Source: Cellulophaga sp. 20_2_10 (GTDB lineage Bacteria > Bacteroidota > Bacteroidia > Flavobacteriales > Flavobacteriaceae). Taken from it: a DNA stretch of 64,000 nt. Shown piece by piece: positions 16,114 through 25,026 of the stretch. The DNA lies in assembly GCF_023476645.1 (NCBI RefSeq), contig NZ_JAMCOJ010000002.1, positions 33,561-97,560 of the forward strand, read 5' to 3'. The notes beneath the pieces are model-generated. The model ran no database searches. It saw nothing but the letters and a program-made list of their open reading frames with translations, and had not been told where the DNA came from. The position numbers were made by a program, and so were the translations under genes. Numbering within the stretch: the stretch's first letter is position 1; every line of letters begins with the position of its first letter.

Positions 16114-18042
16114 ATGTTGAAAAGTAAGATTGATAAGGCTACAGGTTTTGAAAAACGTTTTGAAAACATAAATACCGTTGTTTTTGAAAATTCAAACACC
16201 GCATCTAAAGCCGTTGCAAATGAGATTGCCGATTTAATTAAAGAAAAGCAAAAGGAAAACAAACCTTGTATTTTAGGTTTAGCTACCGGTTCTACACCAA
16301 AAGGATTGTATGCAGAATTAGTAAGATTGCATAAAGAAGAAAATCTAAGTTTTAAGAATGTAATTACATTTAATTTAGATGAGTACTACCCAATGGAACC
16401 AGATTCTATTCATAGTTACGTTAGGTTTATGAAGGAATTACTGTTAGACCAAGTAGATATTCTTCCTGAAAATTACCATATTCCAGATGGTACATTAACC
16501 AAATCACAAATTTCTAAGTATTGTAATGACTATGAGACTAAAATTGAAAATTTAGGTGGTTTAGATTTGCAAATTTTGGGTATTGGTGGTAATGGTCATA
16601 TTGGTTTTAACGAATCGGGATCTCTACAAAATTCTAAAACAAGATTGGTTGCTTTAGACCATATTACAAGAGTTGCGGCTAGTAAAGATTTTGGTAGTTT
16701 AAGTAATACACCTAGAACAGCAATTACACTTGGGGTTAAAAAAATAATGGAAGCCAAACGTGTTGTTTTAATGGCTTGGGGAGAAGGAAAATCTAATATT
16801 GTATCACAATCTGTAGAGGGTGAGGTTACTAATAAGATACCTGCATCTTTTTTACAAGAACACAATAATGTAGTTTTTATTTTAGATAAAGAAGCTGCCT
16901 CTAAATTATCTAGGGTAGATACACCTTGGTTGGTAGAGAAAGTAGAGTGGACAGATAAATTAATCCGTAAAGCAGTATTAGGGGTAGCGCTACGCTTAAA
17001 TAAGCCTGTTTTAATGCTAACAGATGCAGATTATATAGAAAACGGTATGAGTGATCTATTGGCAGATTCTGGACCGGCTTACGATATAAACATTAAAATA
17101 TTTAATAAGTTACAAAGTACAATAACAGGTTGGCCAGGAGGTAAGCCTAATGCTGACGATAGTAATAGACCAGAGCGTGCAGAGCCAGAAAAAAAACGTG
17201 TTCTAATTTTTAGCCCACACCCAGATGATGACATAATTAGTATGGGTGGTACTTTTAAAAGATTAGTAGAGCAAGGTCATGATGTGCACGTAGCATACCA
17301 AACATCCGGAAATATAGCTGTTGCAGATGATGAGGCTTTGCGTTTTGCTAGTTTTGTGTGCGACTATAATGAGAAGTTTTCTATTAAGAGTGATGAAGCA
17401 CTTGGTATTTATGCTAAAGCTGCTAAATTTTTAGCAAATAAAAAGGCTAGTGAGGTAGATATACAAGAAGTAAGATATATAAAAGGACTTATAAGAAAGG
17501 GTGAGGCAAGAGCTACTAGTCATTTTATAGGTTTAAATGATAGTCATATTCATTTTATGAACCTTCCTTTTTATGAGACAGGAACTATAGAAAAGAATCC
17601 ATATGGTGAAGAGGATTTAAAACGTACTATGGATTTAATAGCAGAAATAAAACCACATCAAATATATGCAGCAGGAGATTTAGCAGATCCCCACGGTACG
17701 CATAAGGTTTGTTTAGATGCTATTTTTGAGTCTATTACAAGACTGAAACCTGAATCTTATATGGATAACTGTTGGGTTTGGTTGTATAGAGGTGCTTGGC
17801 AAGAATGGGGAATAGATGAAATTGAAATGGCGGTACCAATGGGGCCAGATCAAGTTCTAGAAAAAAGACGCGGTATTTTTAAACATCAATCTCAAAAAGA
17901 TGGTGTAGTTTTTCAAGGAGCAGATAGCCGTGAATTTTGGCAAAGAGCAGAAGATCGTAATAGAGAAACCGCAGATATTTATGATGCCCTAGGAATGGCT
18001 CGCTATGCAGCTATGGAAGCATTTGTTAGATGGCGTTTTTAA
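16114..18042 (+). CDS. nagB: Glucosamine-6-phosphate deaminase fused to a PIG-L/LmbE-type deacetylase domain
   Basis: Two-domain protein of 642 residues. Residues 1 to about 290 are a NagB-type deaminase (glucosamine-6-phosphate to fructose-6-phosphate plus ammonia) with GLATGSTPKG (55-64), LDEYY (88-92) and GNGHIGFNE (159-167). Residues from about 360 to the end are a PIG-L/LmbE-like zinc deacetylase domain with the metal motif HPDDD (369-373), and later SHIHFMNLPF and HGTHKVC. The combined length is more than double that of a plain NagB. A similar long NagB form occurs in other Bacteroidota. The pairing suggests that deacetylation and deamination of an amino sugar are coupled, as in N-acetylglucosamine use. 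Substrate of the C-terminal domain is inferred only. Confidence 0.88.
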   Translation: MLKSKIDKATGFEKRFENINTVVFENSNTASKAVANEIADLIKEKQKENKPCILGLATGSTPKGLYAELVRLHKEENLSFKNVITFNLDEYYPMEPDSIHSYVRFMKELLLDQVDILPENYHIPDGTLTKSQISKYCNDYETKIENLGGLDLQILGIGGNGHIGFNESGSLQNSKTRLVALDHITRVAASKDFGSLSNTPRTAITLGVKKIMEAKRVVLMAWGEGKSNIVSQSVEGEVTNKIPASFLQEHNNVVFILDKEAASKLSRVDTPWLVEKVEWTDKLIRKAVLGVALRLNKPVLMLTDADYIENGMSDLLADSGPAYDINIKIFNKLQSTITGWPGGKPNADDSNRPERAEPEKKRVLIFSPHPDDDIISMGGTFKRLVEQGHDVHVAYQTSGNIAVADDEALRFASFVCDYNEKFSIKSDEALGIYAKAAKFLANKKASEVDIQEVRYIKGLIRKGEARATSHFIGLNDSHIHFMNLPFYETGTIEKNPYGEEDLKRTMDLIAEIKPHQIYAAGDLADPHGTHKVCLDAIFESITRLKPESYMDNCWVWLYRGAWQEWGIDEIEMAVPMGPDQVLEKRRGIFKHQSQKDGVVFQGADSREFWQRAEDRNRETADIYDALGMARYAAMEAFVRWRF

Positions 18043-18060
18043 TTAAAAAATTCGAATTAT

Positions 18061-18095
18061 AAAAAAAAGCGAAAGACACATCTTTCGCTTTTTTT
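18061..18095. terminator. Bidirectional terminator between nagB and usp
   Basis: The stem AAAAAGCGAAAGA / TCTTTCGCTTTTT with a CACA loop has an A-run before and a T-run after. It can therefore end transcripts from both convergent genes. Confidence 0.88.
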
Positions 18096-18106
18096 ATAGC
18101 TAATGG

Positions 18107-18943
18107 TTAGCTAGGTAAAACCAATAACGGTATTTTAGTATGGTGATCTGCGTCTAATAAAACGGACTCTTTTATAATATCTTCTAAATAGCTACGGTTA
18201 TTATATACCAAAGCTAAAGTATCTATGTTGTAGTCTTTAGTAAACCTACTTAGTATTTCAGACTTATTTGCGTAAGATGGTAGTATGTGTAACTTAATGG
18301 TAACTGGCTGTAAATAGTTTTGTAATATTTTTAAGTTTGATTTCTGAAAATCATCTAATATATTATTTACTTTTAAATGAAGAATATGTACAGTGCAATT
18401 GTACATTTTTGTAATAAATAATAATGCTTCTAGCGCTTCTGGTCCTAAACTTCTTTTTAAATCGGTTGCTAACACAATTTGTTTTGGTTTACGATACATA
18501 TAGTTATTTGGTATTGCTAAGACAGGACATTCTTTTATGGCGTTTATAATACGCATTGTATTTGCTCCAATAAAAACACGCTCAAAATTTGTAATACCTT
18601 TTGTGCCAGACACTACAAAATCTATTTTTTCATTTTTAATAATATCAACAACTTCATGTGTTAATAAATCAAAAGAAGAAATAGTTTTGTAACTATGTTT
18701 GGAGTTTTTATGATGAAGAGAAATATAAATTAGCGTATTTTTAAGTCCCTTTTTAGAGTCGGTCTCTGCGCATTTTTCTACTACTTCTGTTGAGGTAGCC
18801 ATAAACCTGCTGTGTGGTATGGCAGGTGTATAAGTATTTAATATGTAGAATGTAGTTGCTTCGTTTTTAAACAATTCAAGTGCATAAGAAATTGCATTAT
18901 ATGCATTTTCTGAAAAATCAGTAGGTAAAAGAATATTTTTCAT
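18107..18943 (-). CDS. Universal stress protein, tandem Usp domains
   Basis: UspA-family protein of 278 residues with two Usp domains, about 1-140 and 150-278. The first begins with MKNILLPTDFSENAYNA and has the ATP-type loop GTKGITNFERVFIGANT near 115-131 (GxxG-x9-G pattern); the second begins IVLATDLKRSL and is more divergent. Such proteins are typically induced by oxygen limitation or growth arrest. Its promoter carries an Fnr-type palindrome (19002-19013) at the same distance from the -7 element as in the other respiration genes here, so it belongs to the local regulon. Its exact physiological role is unknown. Confidence 0.9.
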   Translation of the reverse strand: MKNILLPTDFSENAYNAISYALELFKNEATTFYILNTYTPAIPHSRFMATSTEVVEKCAETDSKKGLKNTLIYISLHHKNSKHSYKTISSFDLLTHEVVDIIKNEKIDFVVSGTKGITNFERVFIGANTMRIINAIKECPVLAIPNNYMYRKPKQIVLATDLKRSLGPEALEALLFITKMYNCTVHILHLKVNNILDDFQKSNLKILQNYLQPVTIKLHILPSYANKSEILSRFTKDYNIDTLALVYNNRSYLEDIIKESVLLDADHHTKIPLLVLPS

Positions 18944-18970
18944 TACACTATTATTTAATATCTAATAATG

Positions 18971-19013
18971 TAAAAGTAGCAGTAGTGGTATCTTTAAACT
19001 ATGACATTTATCA
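18971..19013 (-). promoter_or_regulatory. Fnr-type promoter of usp (site A)
   Basis: The palindrome TGACATTTATCA (19002-19013, TGAC-N4-ATCA) is followed on the minus strand after 23 nt by TACTTTTA (18971-18978), one base from TAnnTTTG. Transcription would start near 18964, about 20 nt before the usp ATG. The plus-strand side, where there is no gene start, has no in-register -7 element. Confidence 0.65.
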
Positions 19014-19037
19014 TTTAATAAAAAAGAAGGAAGTTTT

Positions 19038-19724
19038 CTACAAACCGCTAATAACGGTTTCCAATTTTGGAATATTTAAAATACGTATTTTTTTACCAGA
19101 AGTTTCTATTATTCCTTTTTTCTTAAATTCAGATATAATTCTAATTGTAGACTCTGTAGCTGTACCTACTACATTACTCATATCTTCTCTAGTAAGGCTC
19201 AGGTTTAAAAAACCAAGCTCGTCTTCTCCAAAGTTATCTTTAAGGTAAATAAAAGCTTCTGCAATACGTTGTTTTACTGTTTTCTGAGAGATATTTACAA
19301 TAACATCATCTGCATCTCTTAGGTCTTTTGCCATATGGCGCAATACCTCTACAGCAAAGTTAGGGTTGGTGTTTAAAGTGTGTAGAATACTTTCTTTAGG
19401 GATAAAGCAAACGTCCATATCTTTAATAGCAATTGCGCTTAAGTTTGCAGATTCTTCTGCAATAACAGAGCGTTGGCCTAATATTTCTCCTTTAGAAGCA
19501 AGTTTTATTATTTGGTCTTTTCCGTTAGAACTTAATTTAGATAGTTTAGATACGCCATCTCTAACACAAAAAACACCATCTAATCTATCTCCTTCTTCAA
19601 AAATTGCATCGCCCTTTTTAAAGGTCTTGGAAACCTTGGTGTCCGAAACCTTTTTTAACTCTTCCTTGCTCATAGCTCGCAAAGAGTTAAACTGACGAAT
19701 AATACAATTTTCACATCTACTCAT
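19038..19724 (-). CDS. Crp/Fnr family transcriptional regulator
   Basis: Regulator of 228 residues with an N-terminal cyclic-nucleotide-type beta-roll (about 20-140) and a C-terminal winged helix (about 150-220; LTREDMSNVVGTATESTIRI). It has four cysteines: C4, C7, C53 and C106. C4-x2-C7 and C106 (in DVCFIP) line up with C20, C23 and C122 of E. coli FNR. The position of FNR C29 is Asn or Phe here, so one standard Fe-S ligand is missing. The recognition helix keeps the Glu and Arg of FNR. It is flanked by usp and, divergently, ccoI, and both it and its neighbours carry TGAY-N4-RTCA sites. It is the likely regulator of the whole respiration island, including its own gene. Confidence 0.9.
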   Translation of the reverse strand: MSRCENCIIRQFNSLRAMSKEELKKVSDTKVSKTFKKGDAIFEEGDRLDGVFCVRDGVSKLSKLSSNGKDQIIKLASKGEILGQRSVIAEESANLSAIAIKDMDVCFIPKESILHTLNTNPNFAVEVLRHMAKDLRDADDVIVNISQKTVKQRIAEAFIYLKDNFGEDELGFLNLSLTREDMSNVVGTATESTIRIISEFKKKGIIETSGKKIRILNIPKLETVISGL

Positions 19725-19746
19725 AATGTTTTTTTACCTGACACAA

Positions 19747-19820
19747 CAAATTTACAGCTTCTACGATAACCGAAACCTGACAATTGTCATATTTTTAAAT
19801 ACTTCTATCATGGACCTTTG
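19747..19820. promoter_or_regulatory. Divergent Fnr-type promoters of the fnr-like gene and ccoI (site B)
   Basis: The perfect 12-bp palindrome TGACAATTGTCA (19778-19789) serves both directions. On the minus strand, after 23 nt, lies TAAATTTG (19747-19754), an exact -7 match, leading to the regulator gene. On the plus strand, after 23 nt, lies GACCTTTG (19813-19820) with TTTG in register, leading to ccoI. Leaders would be about 16-17 nt in both cases. Autoregulation plus activation of ccoI is inferred. Confidence 0.75.
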
Positions 19821-19843
19821 TTTTTAGCTTAACTTGCTTATAA

Positions 19844-22219
19844 ATGAATAAAGAAAAATGTTTTCATTGTGGAGATGACTGTGATATAGTACCAATTGTG
19901 TTTAAAGATAAGCATTTTTGTTGCAATGGATGCAAAACAGTCTTTGAGATTTTTGAGTCTAATGATTTGTCGTACTATTATGATTTACAATCTGCTGCTG
20001 GTGCTACACCAAACGAGGTAGAAGGTAAATACAACTTTCTAGATACTCCAGAAATTTTAGATAAGCTTATCGAGTTTAATGAAAAGAAGCATCAGATAGT
20101 TAATCTATATATTCCACACATACACTGTAGTTCTTGTATTTGGATTTTAGAAAACCTAAATAAATTGCAAAAGGCAGTAAGTAGTTCTCAGGTAGATTTT
20201 CCAAAAAAAATGGTGCGTATAGCCTACAATCCAGAAGAGTTAACGCTAAAGCAATTGGTTATTTTATTAGCTAAAATTGGCTATGAACCGTATATCTCTT
20301 TAGACGATTATGACAAAGGAAAAAAGAGCGTAGATCGTGGTCTTATTTATAAATTAGGGGTTGCTGGTTTTGCCTTTGGTAATGTTATGTTTCTATCCTT
20401 TCCTGAGTATTTTGAAGTTCAGGAATTTTGGTTAGATCAGTATAAAAATATATTTAGGTGGTTAATGTTTGTTTTTGCTTTACCTGTTGTTTTTTATTCG
20501 GCTCAGGATTATTTAATATCGGCATACAAAAGTATTGCTTCTAAAATTTTAAATATTGATGTTCCAATAGCATTGGGTGTTTTGGTTCTTTTTATACGCA
20601 GTACTTTAGAGATTGTTTTTGATTGGGGAACCGGTTTTTTTGATAGTCTTACTGGCTTAATTTTCTTTTTGTTATTAGGTAAATTTTTTCAACAAAAAAC
20701 ATATTCTTTTTTATCTTTTGAGCGCGATTATAAGTCGTACTTTCCAATAGCAGTAACTAGAATTTTATCAGGAGGTAAAGAAGAAACAGTACAGGTTTAC
20801 GACATTAAACAAGGCGACAGGCTTTTAATTAGAAATGAAGAATTAATACCAGTAGATGGTATCGTTTTAAAAGGAAATGCACGTATAGATTATAGTTTTG
20901 TAACGGGGGAATCAGAGGCCGTAGAAAAGGTTTCTGGCGATAAAATTTTAGCAGGGGGCAAGCAGTTACAAGGGGCCATAGAAATGGAAGCCTTAAAATC
21001 CGTATCTCAGAGTTACTTAACACAGCTTTGGGGTAATTCTGTTTTCTCTATAGATAAGACTAGCAAGTTCCAAACCATAACAGATAAAATTAGCCAACGT
21101 TTTACTATAGCTGTTTTAACCATTGCATTTGTAGCTACTTTTATTTGGATGTTTATAGATAGTAGTAAGGCTATGAATGTGTTTACGGCTGTATTAATAA
21201 TTGCTTGTCCGTGTGCAATTGCCCTAGCGGCACCTTTTACATTAGGGAATATGTTGCGCATTTTTGGGCGTAAAAAATTCTACTTAAAAAACACCCAAAC
21301 TATAGAGCAGTTAGCACAATTAACTACCGCTATTTTTGATAAAACAGGTACATTAACTACGGCTCAAAAAAGCACCGCTACTTATGAAGGTCTTACTTTA
21401 ACTAAGGAGGAAGAATTACTCTTAAAAAATACATTACGTGCCTCTAATCATCCATTAAGCAGAACACTTTATAGCTTGTTAGCTGAGCAAGATATTTTAA
21501 CCTTAGATGAGTATCAAGAACATCTAGGGAAAGGAATTGTAGGAGTTTTAGAGCATAATAATATCAAAGTTGGTTCTGCAAGCTTTGTTGGTAATGCTAG
21601 TATTGTTAACCAAGAAAATACTGCTGTTTATGTTAGTAGTAACGACACTTATAAAGGTAGATTTGTTTTTTCTAACGAATATAGAGAAGGTGTTTCTAAA
21701 TTATTTTCAGAAATGCAAGAAATGTTAGATTTAGGTATTTTATCTGGTGATAACGAAGGAGAGAAGCAACGTTTGGAGGCTTTGTTGCCAAAAAATACTC
21801 CGTTATATTTTAATCAGAAACCAGAAGATAAATTAGGTTTTATACAGCGTTTACAGGATCAAGGAAAAAAAGTACTTATGGTTGGCGACGGATTAAATGA
21901 TGCAGGGGCTCTTGCACAGAGTGATGTTGGTATTGCAATATCTGAGAATGTAAATGTGTTTTCACCTGCGTGTGATGGTATTTTGGATGCATCTAAATTT
22001 AAACAACTAAATCAATATATAAAAGCATCTAAAAGTGCAATGAATATTATTAAATTTAGTTTTGGGTTTTCTCTCTTGTATAATGTAATAGGGTTATACT
22101 TTGCTACAACTGGGCAGCTAATGCCCGTTATTGCGGCTATTTTAATGCCTTTAAGTTCTATAAGTATTGTATTGTTTACCACTATAGCAACAAATTTTTT
22201 AGGTAAAAAACTAGTGTAA
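19844..22219 (+). CDS. ccoI: Heavy-metal P-type ATPase CcoI (cbb3 copper supply)
   Basis: P1B-type copper ATPase of the CcoI/FixI group, 791 residues, that loads copper needed by cbb3 oxidase. The N-terminus has a Cys-rich putative metal-binding unit (C6, C9, C13, then FCCNGC at 25-30), followed by an HMA domain with CSSC at 95-98. The actuator loop has TGES (354-357), the membrane copper motif is CPC at 455-457, and the phosphorylated aspartate is D499 in DKTGT. The hinge GDGLNDAGAL is near 682-691. It is separated from the ccoNOP operon by the nirK operon but shares the same Fnr-type promoter architecture. A terminator follows at 22263. Confidence 0.93.
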   Translation: MNKEKCFHCGDDCDIVPIVFKDKHFCCNGCKTVFEIFESNDLSYYYDLQSAAGATPNEVEGKYNFLDTPEILDKLIEFNEKKHQIVNLYIPHIHCSSCIWILENLNKLQKAVSSSQVDFPKKMVRIAYNPEELTLKQLVILLAKIGYEPYISLDDYDKGKKSVDRGLIYKLGVAGFAFGNVMFLSFPEYFEVQEFWLDQYKNIFRWLMFVFALPVVFYSAQDYLISAYKSIASKILNIDVPIALGVLVLFIRSTLEIVFDWGTGFFDSLTGLIFFLLLGKFFQQKTYSFLSFERDYKSYFPIAVTRILSGGKEETVQVYDIKQGDRLLIRNEELIPVDGIVLKGNARIDYSFVTGESEAVEKVSGDKILAGGKQLQGAIEMEALKSVSQSYLTQLWGNSVFSIDKTSKFQTITDKISQRFTIAVLTIAFVATFIWMFIDSSKAMNVFTAVLIIACPCAIALAAPFTLGNMLRIFGRKKFYLKNTQTIEQLAQLTTAIFDKTGTLTTAQKSTATYEGLTLTKEEELLLKNTLRASNHPLSRTLYSLLAEQDILTLDEYQEHLGKGIVGVLEHNNIKVGSASFVGNASIVNQENTAVYVSSNDTYKGRFVFSNEYREGVSKLFSEMQEMLDLGILSGDNEGEKQRLEALLPKNTPLYFNQKPEDKLGFIQRLQDQGKKVLMVGDGLNDAGALAQSDVGIAISENVNVFSPACDGILDASKFKQLNQYIKASKSAMNIIKFSFGFSLLYNVIGLYFATTGQLMPVIAAILMPLSSISIVLFTTIATNFLGKKLV

Positions 22220-22262
22220 AAAAAGTTAAGGTAGTAAGCTAAGGTAGAAAGTATCGTATATA

Positions 22263-22297
22263 AAAAGAGCAACTCTAAAATCAAGAGTTGCTCTTTT
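22263..22297. terminator. Bidirectional terminator between ccoI and the porin gene
   Basis: The 14-bp perfect stem AAAAGAGCAACTCT / AGAGTTGCTCTTTT (22263-22276 with 22284-22297, loop of 7) lies between two convergent genes and has T-rich flanks on both strands. Confidence 0.88.
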
Positions 22298-22317
22298 GCT
22301 GCTAAATAATAAAAAGG

Positions 22318-23577
22318 TTAGTTACTAGTATAGCTAAAAAAATGAGGTTTAAAAGTGATCATTGCCCAAGCCCAATTGTTGGTTTTAGAGGCATCTCCTC
22401 CTTTTATTGTCTCCATAGTGTCTGTGGCAAACATTTGTGAATAACCAGCGTTAAACGTAATACTTTTAGATGCTTTGTAACCTAATGTAAGATCTATTTC
22501 TGTTCCTAAGTAGTTGTCTTGTTCTATATTATTAATAGCTATTACGGTAGCTGCCGCACTAAAAAAGTGAGGGGCCAAATTAGCAGAGAATTTATTTTTA
22601 GTATAGTTTATTTTTGCATTAAAATCTAAAAGGCCAACAGAGTTACTATGGTTGCCGACATAAAAATAATCCATAGTACCATTAAATTTATGATTGGTTC
22701 CAAACCAAGGAGTAAAAGAATGTAACTCGCCATCTGTCTCGTTCATATCTGTACCAGAGATATATTCTGCACCAAGACCAACCAGAAACTCTGAGTTAAG
22801 GCTATAGCTAAAATTAGCACTTGCGTTTAAAGCGGAAAGAGCTGTTTTTTCTATTTTACCTGTTTGTACATAGATAGCAGCATCTGCATTCCATTTATTT
22901 TCTGTAATACCACTGGTTAAACCAATAGTTTGGTTATATGCTATTTTTTGCTCGTTAACATCTGTATATGCAAAACCTGTATTTAAAAATAAGAAACTTA
23001 ACCCTATTTTATTAAAATTGGTATTGTACCATAAGTACTGAAAGTTTTTATAATTGTTTACTGTGTAATCTTGTTCAAAAACGGATTCAGAATTCTCGTT
23101 TAAAGCAAAACCAATATCTATTCTATTGTTAACATCTGCTTTAAATTTAATTCTAAGAGCATCGTGGCTACGTGCTTGTTGGTTCCAATTTACGCTACCA
23201 AAAATACGTTCGTTATCATAGGCAATTTCTTGCCTACCTAACTTAAAACTAAACTTTCCTAAAAAAGCTTCTGCCCAGGCTTGTTGCAGTGTTATGCCAT
23301 TTAGATCTGTAGTAGATAATGTGCCAACGTCTCCCCAGGTTCTAACATTTTGAGCAGATATGTACGCATTAAAATCAGTGCTTAAATAGCCAAAATTAAG
23401 CCTAGTTCTTTGCGATACAAAAGACGCAGCATCTACAGCATCGGAATTAAGAGTTTTGTAACCGTTTCTATATTCAAATCTAGGTTTTAACTCAGCATCT
23501 AAGTCAAACTGTTGCGCGTTAGATTGCTGAATGCATATTAAGAATAGAATACTAAATATACTTTTTAATAACTTCAT
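22318..23577 (-). CDS. Outer-membrane porin, alginate-export-like
   Basis: Beta-barrel outer-membrane protein of 419 residues with a signal peptide (about 1-21, cleaved near SNAQQ). It opens with AELKPRFEYRNGYKTL and continues with the long strand pattern typical of the alginate-export (AlgE-like) porin fold, including KLGRQEIAYDNERIFGSVNW. It is the last gene of the nirK operon and overlaps the stop of the di-iron repair gene by 4 nt (ATGA). The family occurs in Bacteroidota that do not make alginate, so the name is structural. In this context it may admit nitrite or another respiration substrate, which is inference only. Confidence 0.8.
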   Translation of the reverse strand: MKLLKSIFSILFLICIQQSNAQQFDLDAELKPRFEYRNGYKTLNSDAVDAASFVSQRTRLNFGYLSTDFNAYISAQNVRTWGDVGTLSTTDLNGITLQQAWAEAFLGKFSFKLGRQEIAYDNERIFGSVNWNQQARSHDALRIKFKADVNNRIDIGFALNENSESVFEQDYTVNNYKNFQYLWYNTNFNKIGLSFLFLNTGFAYTDVNEQKIAYNQTIGLTSGITENKWNADAAIYVQTGKIEKTALSALNASANFSYSLNSEFLVGLGAEYISGTDMNETDGELHSFTPWFGTNHKFNGTMDYFYVGNHSNSVGLLDFNAKINYTKNKFSANLAPHFFSAAATVIAINNIEQDNYLGTEIDLTLGYKASKSITFNAGYSQMFATDTMETIKGGDASKTNNWAWAMITFKPHFFSYTSN

Positions 23578-24308
23578 ACCTGTTCTTTTTTTTGTATCGC
23601 TTTCTCAAAGATGATGGCTTTAGGAAAAAGAATGTTATTCTCTAAATGTACATGCTTATGTAAGTCCTGTTCAAACTCATTTAATTTATTATAGAGTGCT
23701 TTAAATGTGTTGCAAGCACCTTCAGGCGGAGTATAGTTATTACTTAATATGGAGATTTGTTTTAATAGATCACCTGCAATTTCATGTTCCGTTTCCATCA
23801 TTTTTATTGGATTTTCTATAGTTCCAAATTGTGGTTTACTTATAAAAGAAGCTCCATTTTTTTCTGCAACCATACGTTTTATAAAGGGGAAAAGAATAAT
23901 TTCCTCTTTTTTCATATGTGATGCAAGTTCTTGTATAACCTGGTGTATTATGTTGTTTATTTCTACTACTTCGGTATAATGATGTCCATGTACTTTAGCA
24001 ACTTTGTCTGAATATTGAATAAGTATAGTGCTAGCTTCTTCTACATATTTATGATGTGTGTTTACTATATAATCTGCTAAATAGTCTATTTCCCATTCGT
24101 TGTAATTGTGACTGGTAACCACATTAGCATCAATAGCAATAAGTTCTTTTTTTAGTTCGTCTAAATTTGTGTTACTTTTTTCACAAGCTTTTTCTAGTGT
24201 AATGCCTCCACCGCAACAAAAATCTATGCCGTGCTTTTTAAATATATCTGCAGTCTTAATATTTTCTGTTACTATTGCTGCTACTGTTTTGTTTTTAATT
24301 ATTTCCAT
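23574..24308 (-). CDS. Iron-sulfur cluster repair di-iron protein (RIC/ScdA/YtfE family)
   Basis: RIC-family hemerythrin-like protein of 244 residues. It has the N-terminal ScdA domain with CC at 31-32 (HGIDFCCGGG), followed by a hemerythrin domain whose His/Glu ligands are spread through HHKYVEEAS, HGHHYTEV, HMKKEE, ETEHEIAGD and HKHVHLENN. Known members repair Fe-S clusters damaged by nitric oxide and peroxide. Its place directly in the nirK operon, 4 nt after the SCO gene, fits protection against NO made by NirK. All expected motifs are present. Confidence 0.92.
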   Translation of the reverse strand: MEIIKNKTVAAIVTENIKTADIFKKHGIDFCCGGGITLEKACEKSNTNLDELKKELIAIDANVVTSHNYNEWEIDYLADYIVNTHHKYVEEASTILIQYSDKVAKVHGHHYTEVVEINNIIHQVIQELASHMKKEEIILFPFIKRMVAEKNGASFISKPQFGTIENPIKMMETEHEIAGDLLKQISILSNNYTPPEGACNTFKALYNKLNEFEQDLHKHVHLENNILFPKAIIFEKAIQKKEQV

Positions 24309-24312
24309 ACTA

Positions 24313-25026
24313 CTAGTAATTAGATTCCGTAATTATTTTAGCTACTGTTTCTGCATTATCTACACCCAAACCTTCTTGTTGGTGCATAAGAACACCTTCT
24401 TTGTTAAAAACACTTATAATATTAGAGTGAGAAAAATCTTTTGGTGAAATTTGCTTATAACTTACTGCTAAAACGGCTGCAAATTCTCTTGTATCTTCTA
24501 CTGAACCGGTTAAAAATATAAACTGATCACTGTCCATTTGGTTTTCTTTAGCAAACTCTTTTAAACGAGTAGGTGTATCTGTTATAGGATCTATACTTAC
24601 AAAAACTAATTTTACGTTATTTTTTTGTTCGTCCGGAATTTGTCTTTCTATATTTCTCATATCAGAAACAAGTCTAGGACAGGCAGATGTGCAGGTGGTG
24701 TAAATCATAACCATAACCAATACATCGCCTTTTAAATCTAGCAAAGAGATGTTTTCGTTGTTTTGGTTTGTCCATTTTGAGGGTAAATTAAAAATGGACA
24801 TTTCTGGAATTTCACCATCGTTTTTTATACTGGTGTTTGCTAGTTCCGTATCCATTTTACAAATAGGACATTTTTGTGGTTCTGTATAGGTTTTTTCTCC
24901 TTCGCAATGCATTGGGCATTGGTATAAAGCAGTGTCCTTCTTCACTGTTTCTTTGCAAGAAAATGTGACTACTGATAGTAAAATAAGTAGGATTACATTT
25001 ACTTTTTTTAAATTATAATTTTTCAT
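24313..25026 (-). CDS. SCO1/SenC family lipoprotein with an added metal-binding CPMH/CPIC module
   Basis: Copper chaperone/thioredoxin-fold protein of the SCO family, 237 residues. It has a lipoprotein signal with C24 as the lipidated residue (VTFSC). Next comes a small heavy-metal-binding module, CPMHC at 37-41 and CPIC at 53-56, of the kind also seen in CopA and CusB in this window. The SCO domain follows with the copper motif C112-x3-C116 (TCTSACP) and a distal His in KDFSHSN. SCO proteins deliver copper to cuproenzymes at the membrane. In this operon the client is most likely NirK. It overlaps the upstream FGE-like gene by 14 nt. Confidence 0.9.
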   Translation of the reverse strand: MKNYNLKKVNVILLILLSVVTFSCKETVKKDTALYQCPMHCEGEKTYTEPQKCPICKMDTELANTSIKNDGEIPEMSIFNLPSKWTNQNNENISLLDLKGDVLVMVMIYTTCTSACPRLVSDMRNIERQIPDEQKNNVKLVFVSIDPITDTPTRLKEFAKENQMDSDQFIFLTGSVEDTREFAAVLAVSYKQISPKDFSHSNIISVFNKEGVLMHQQEGLGVDNAETVAKIITESNY

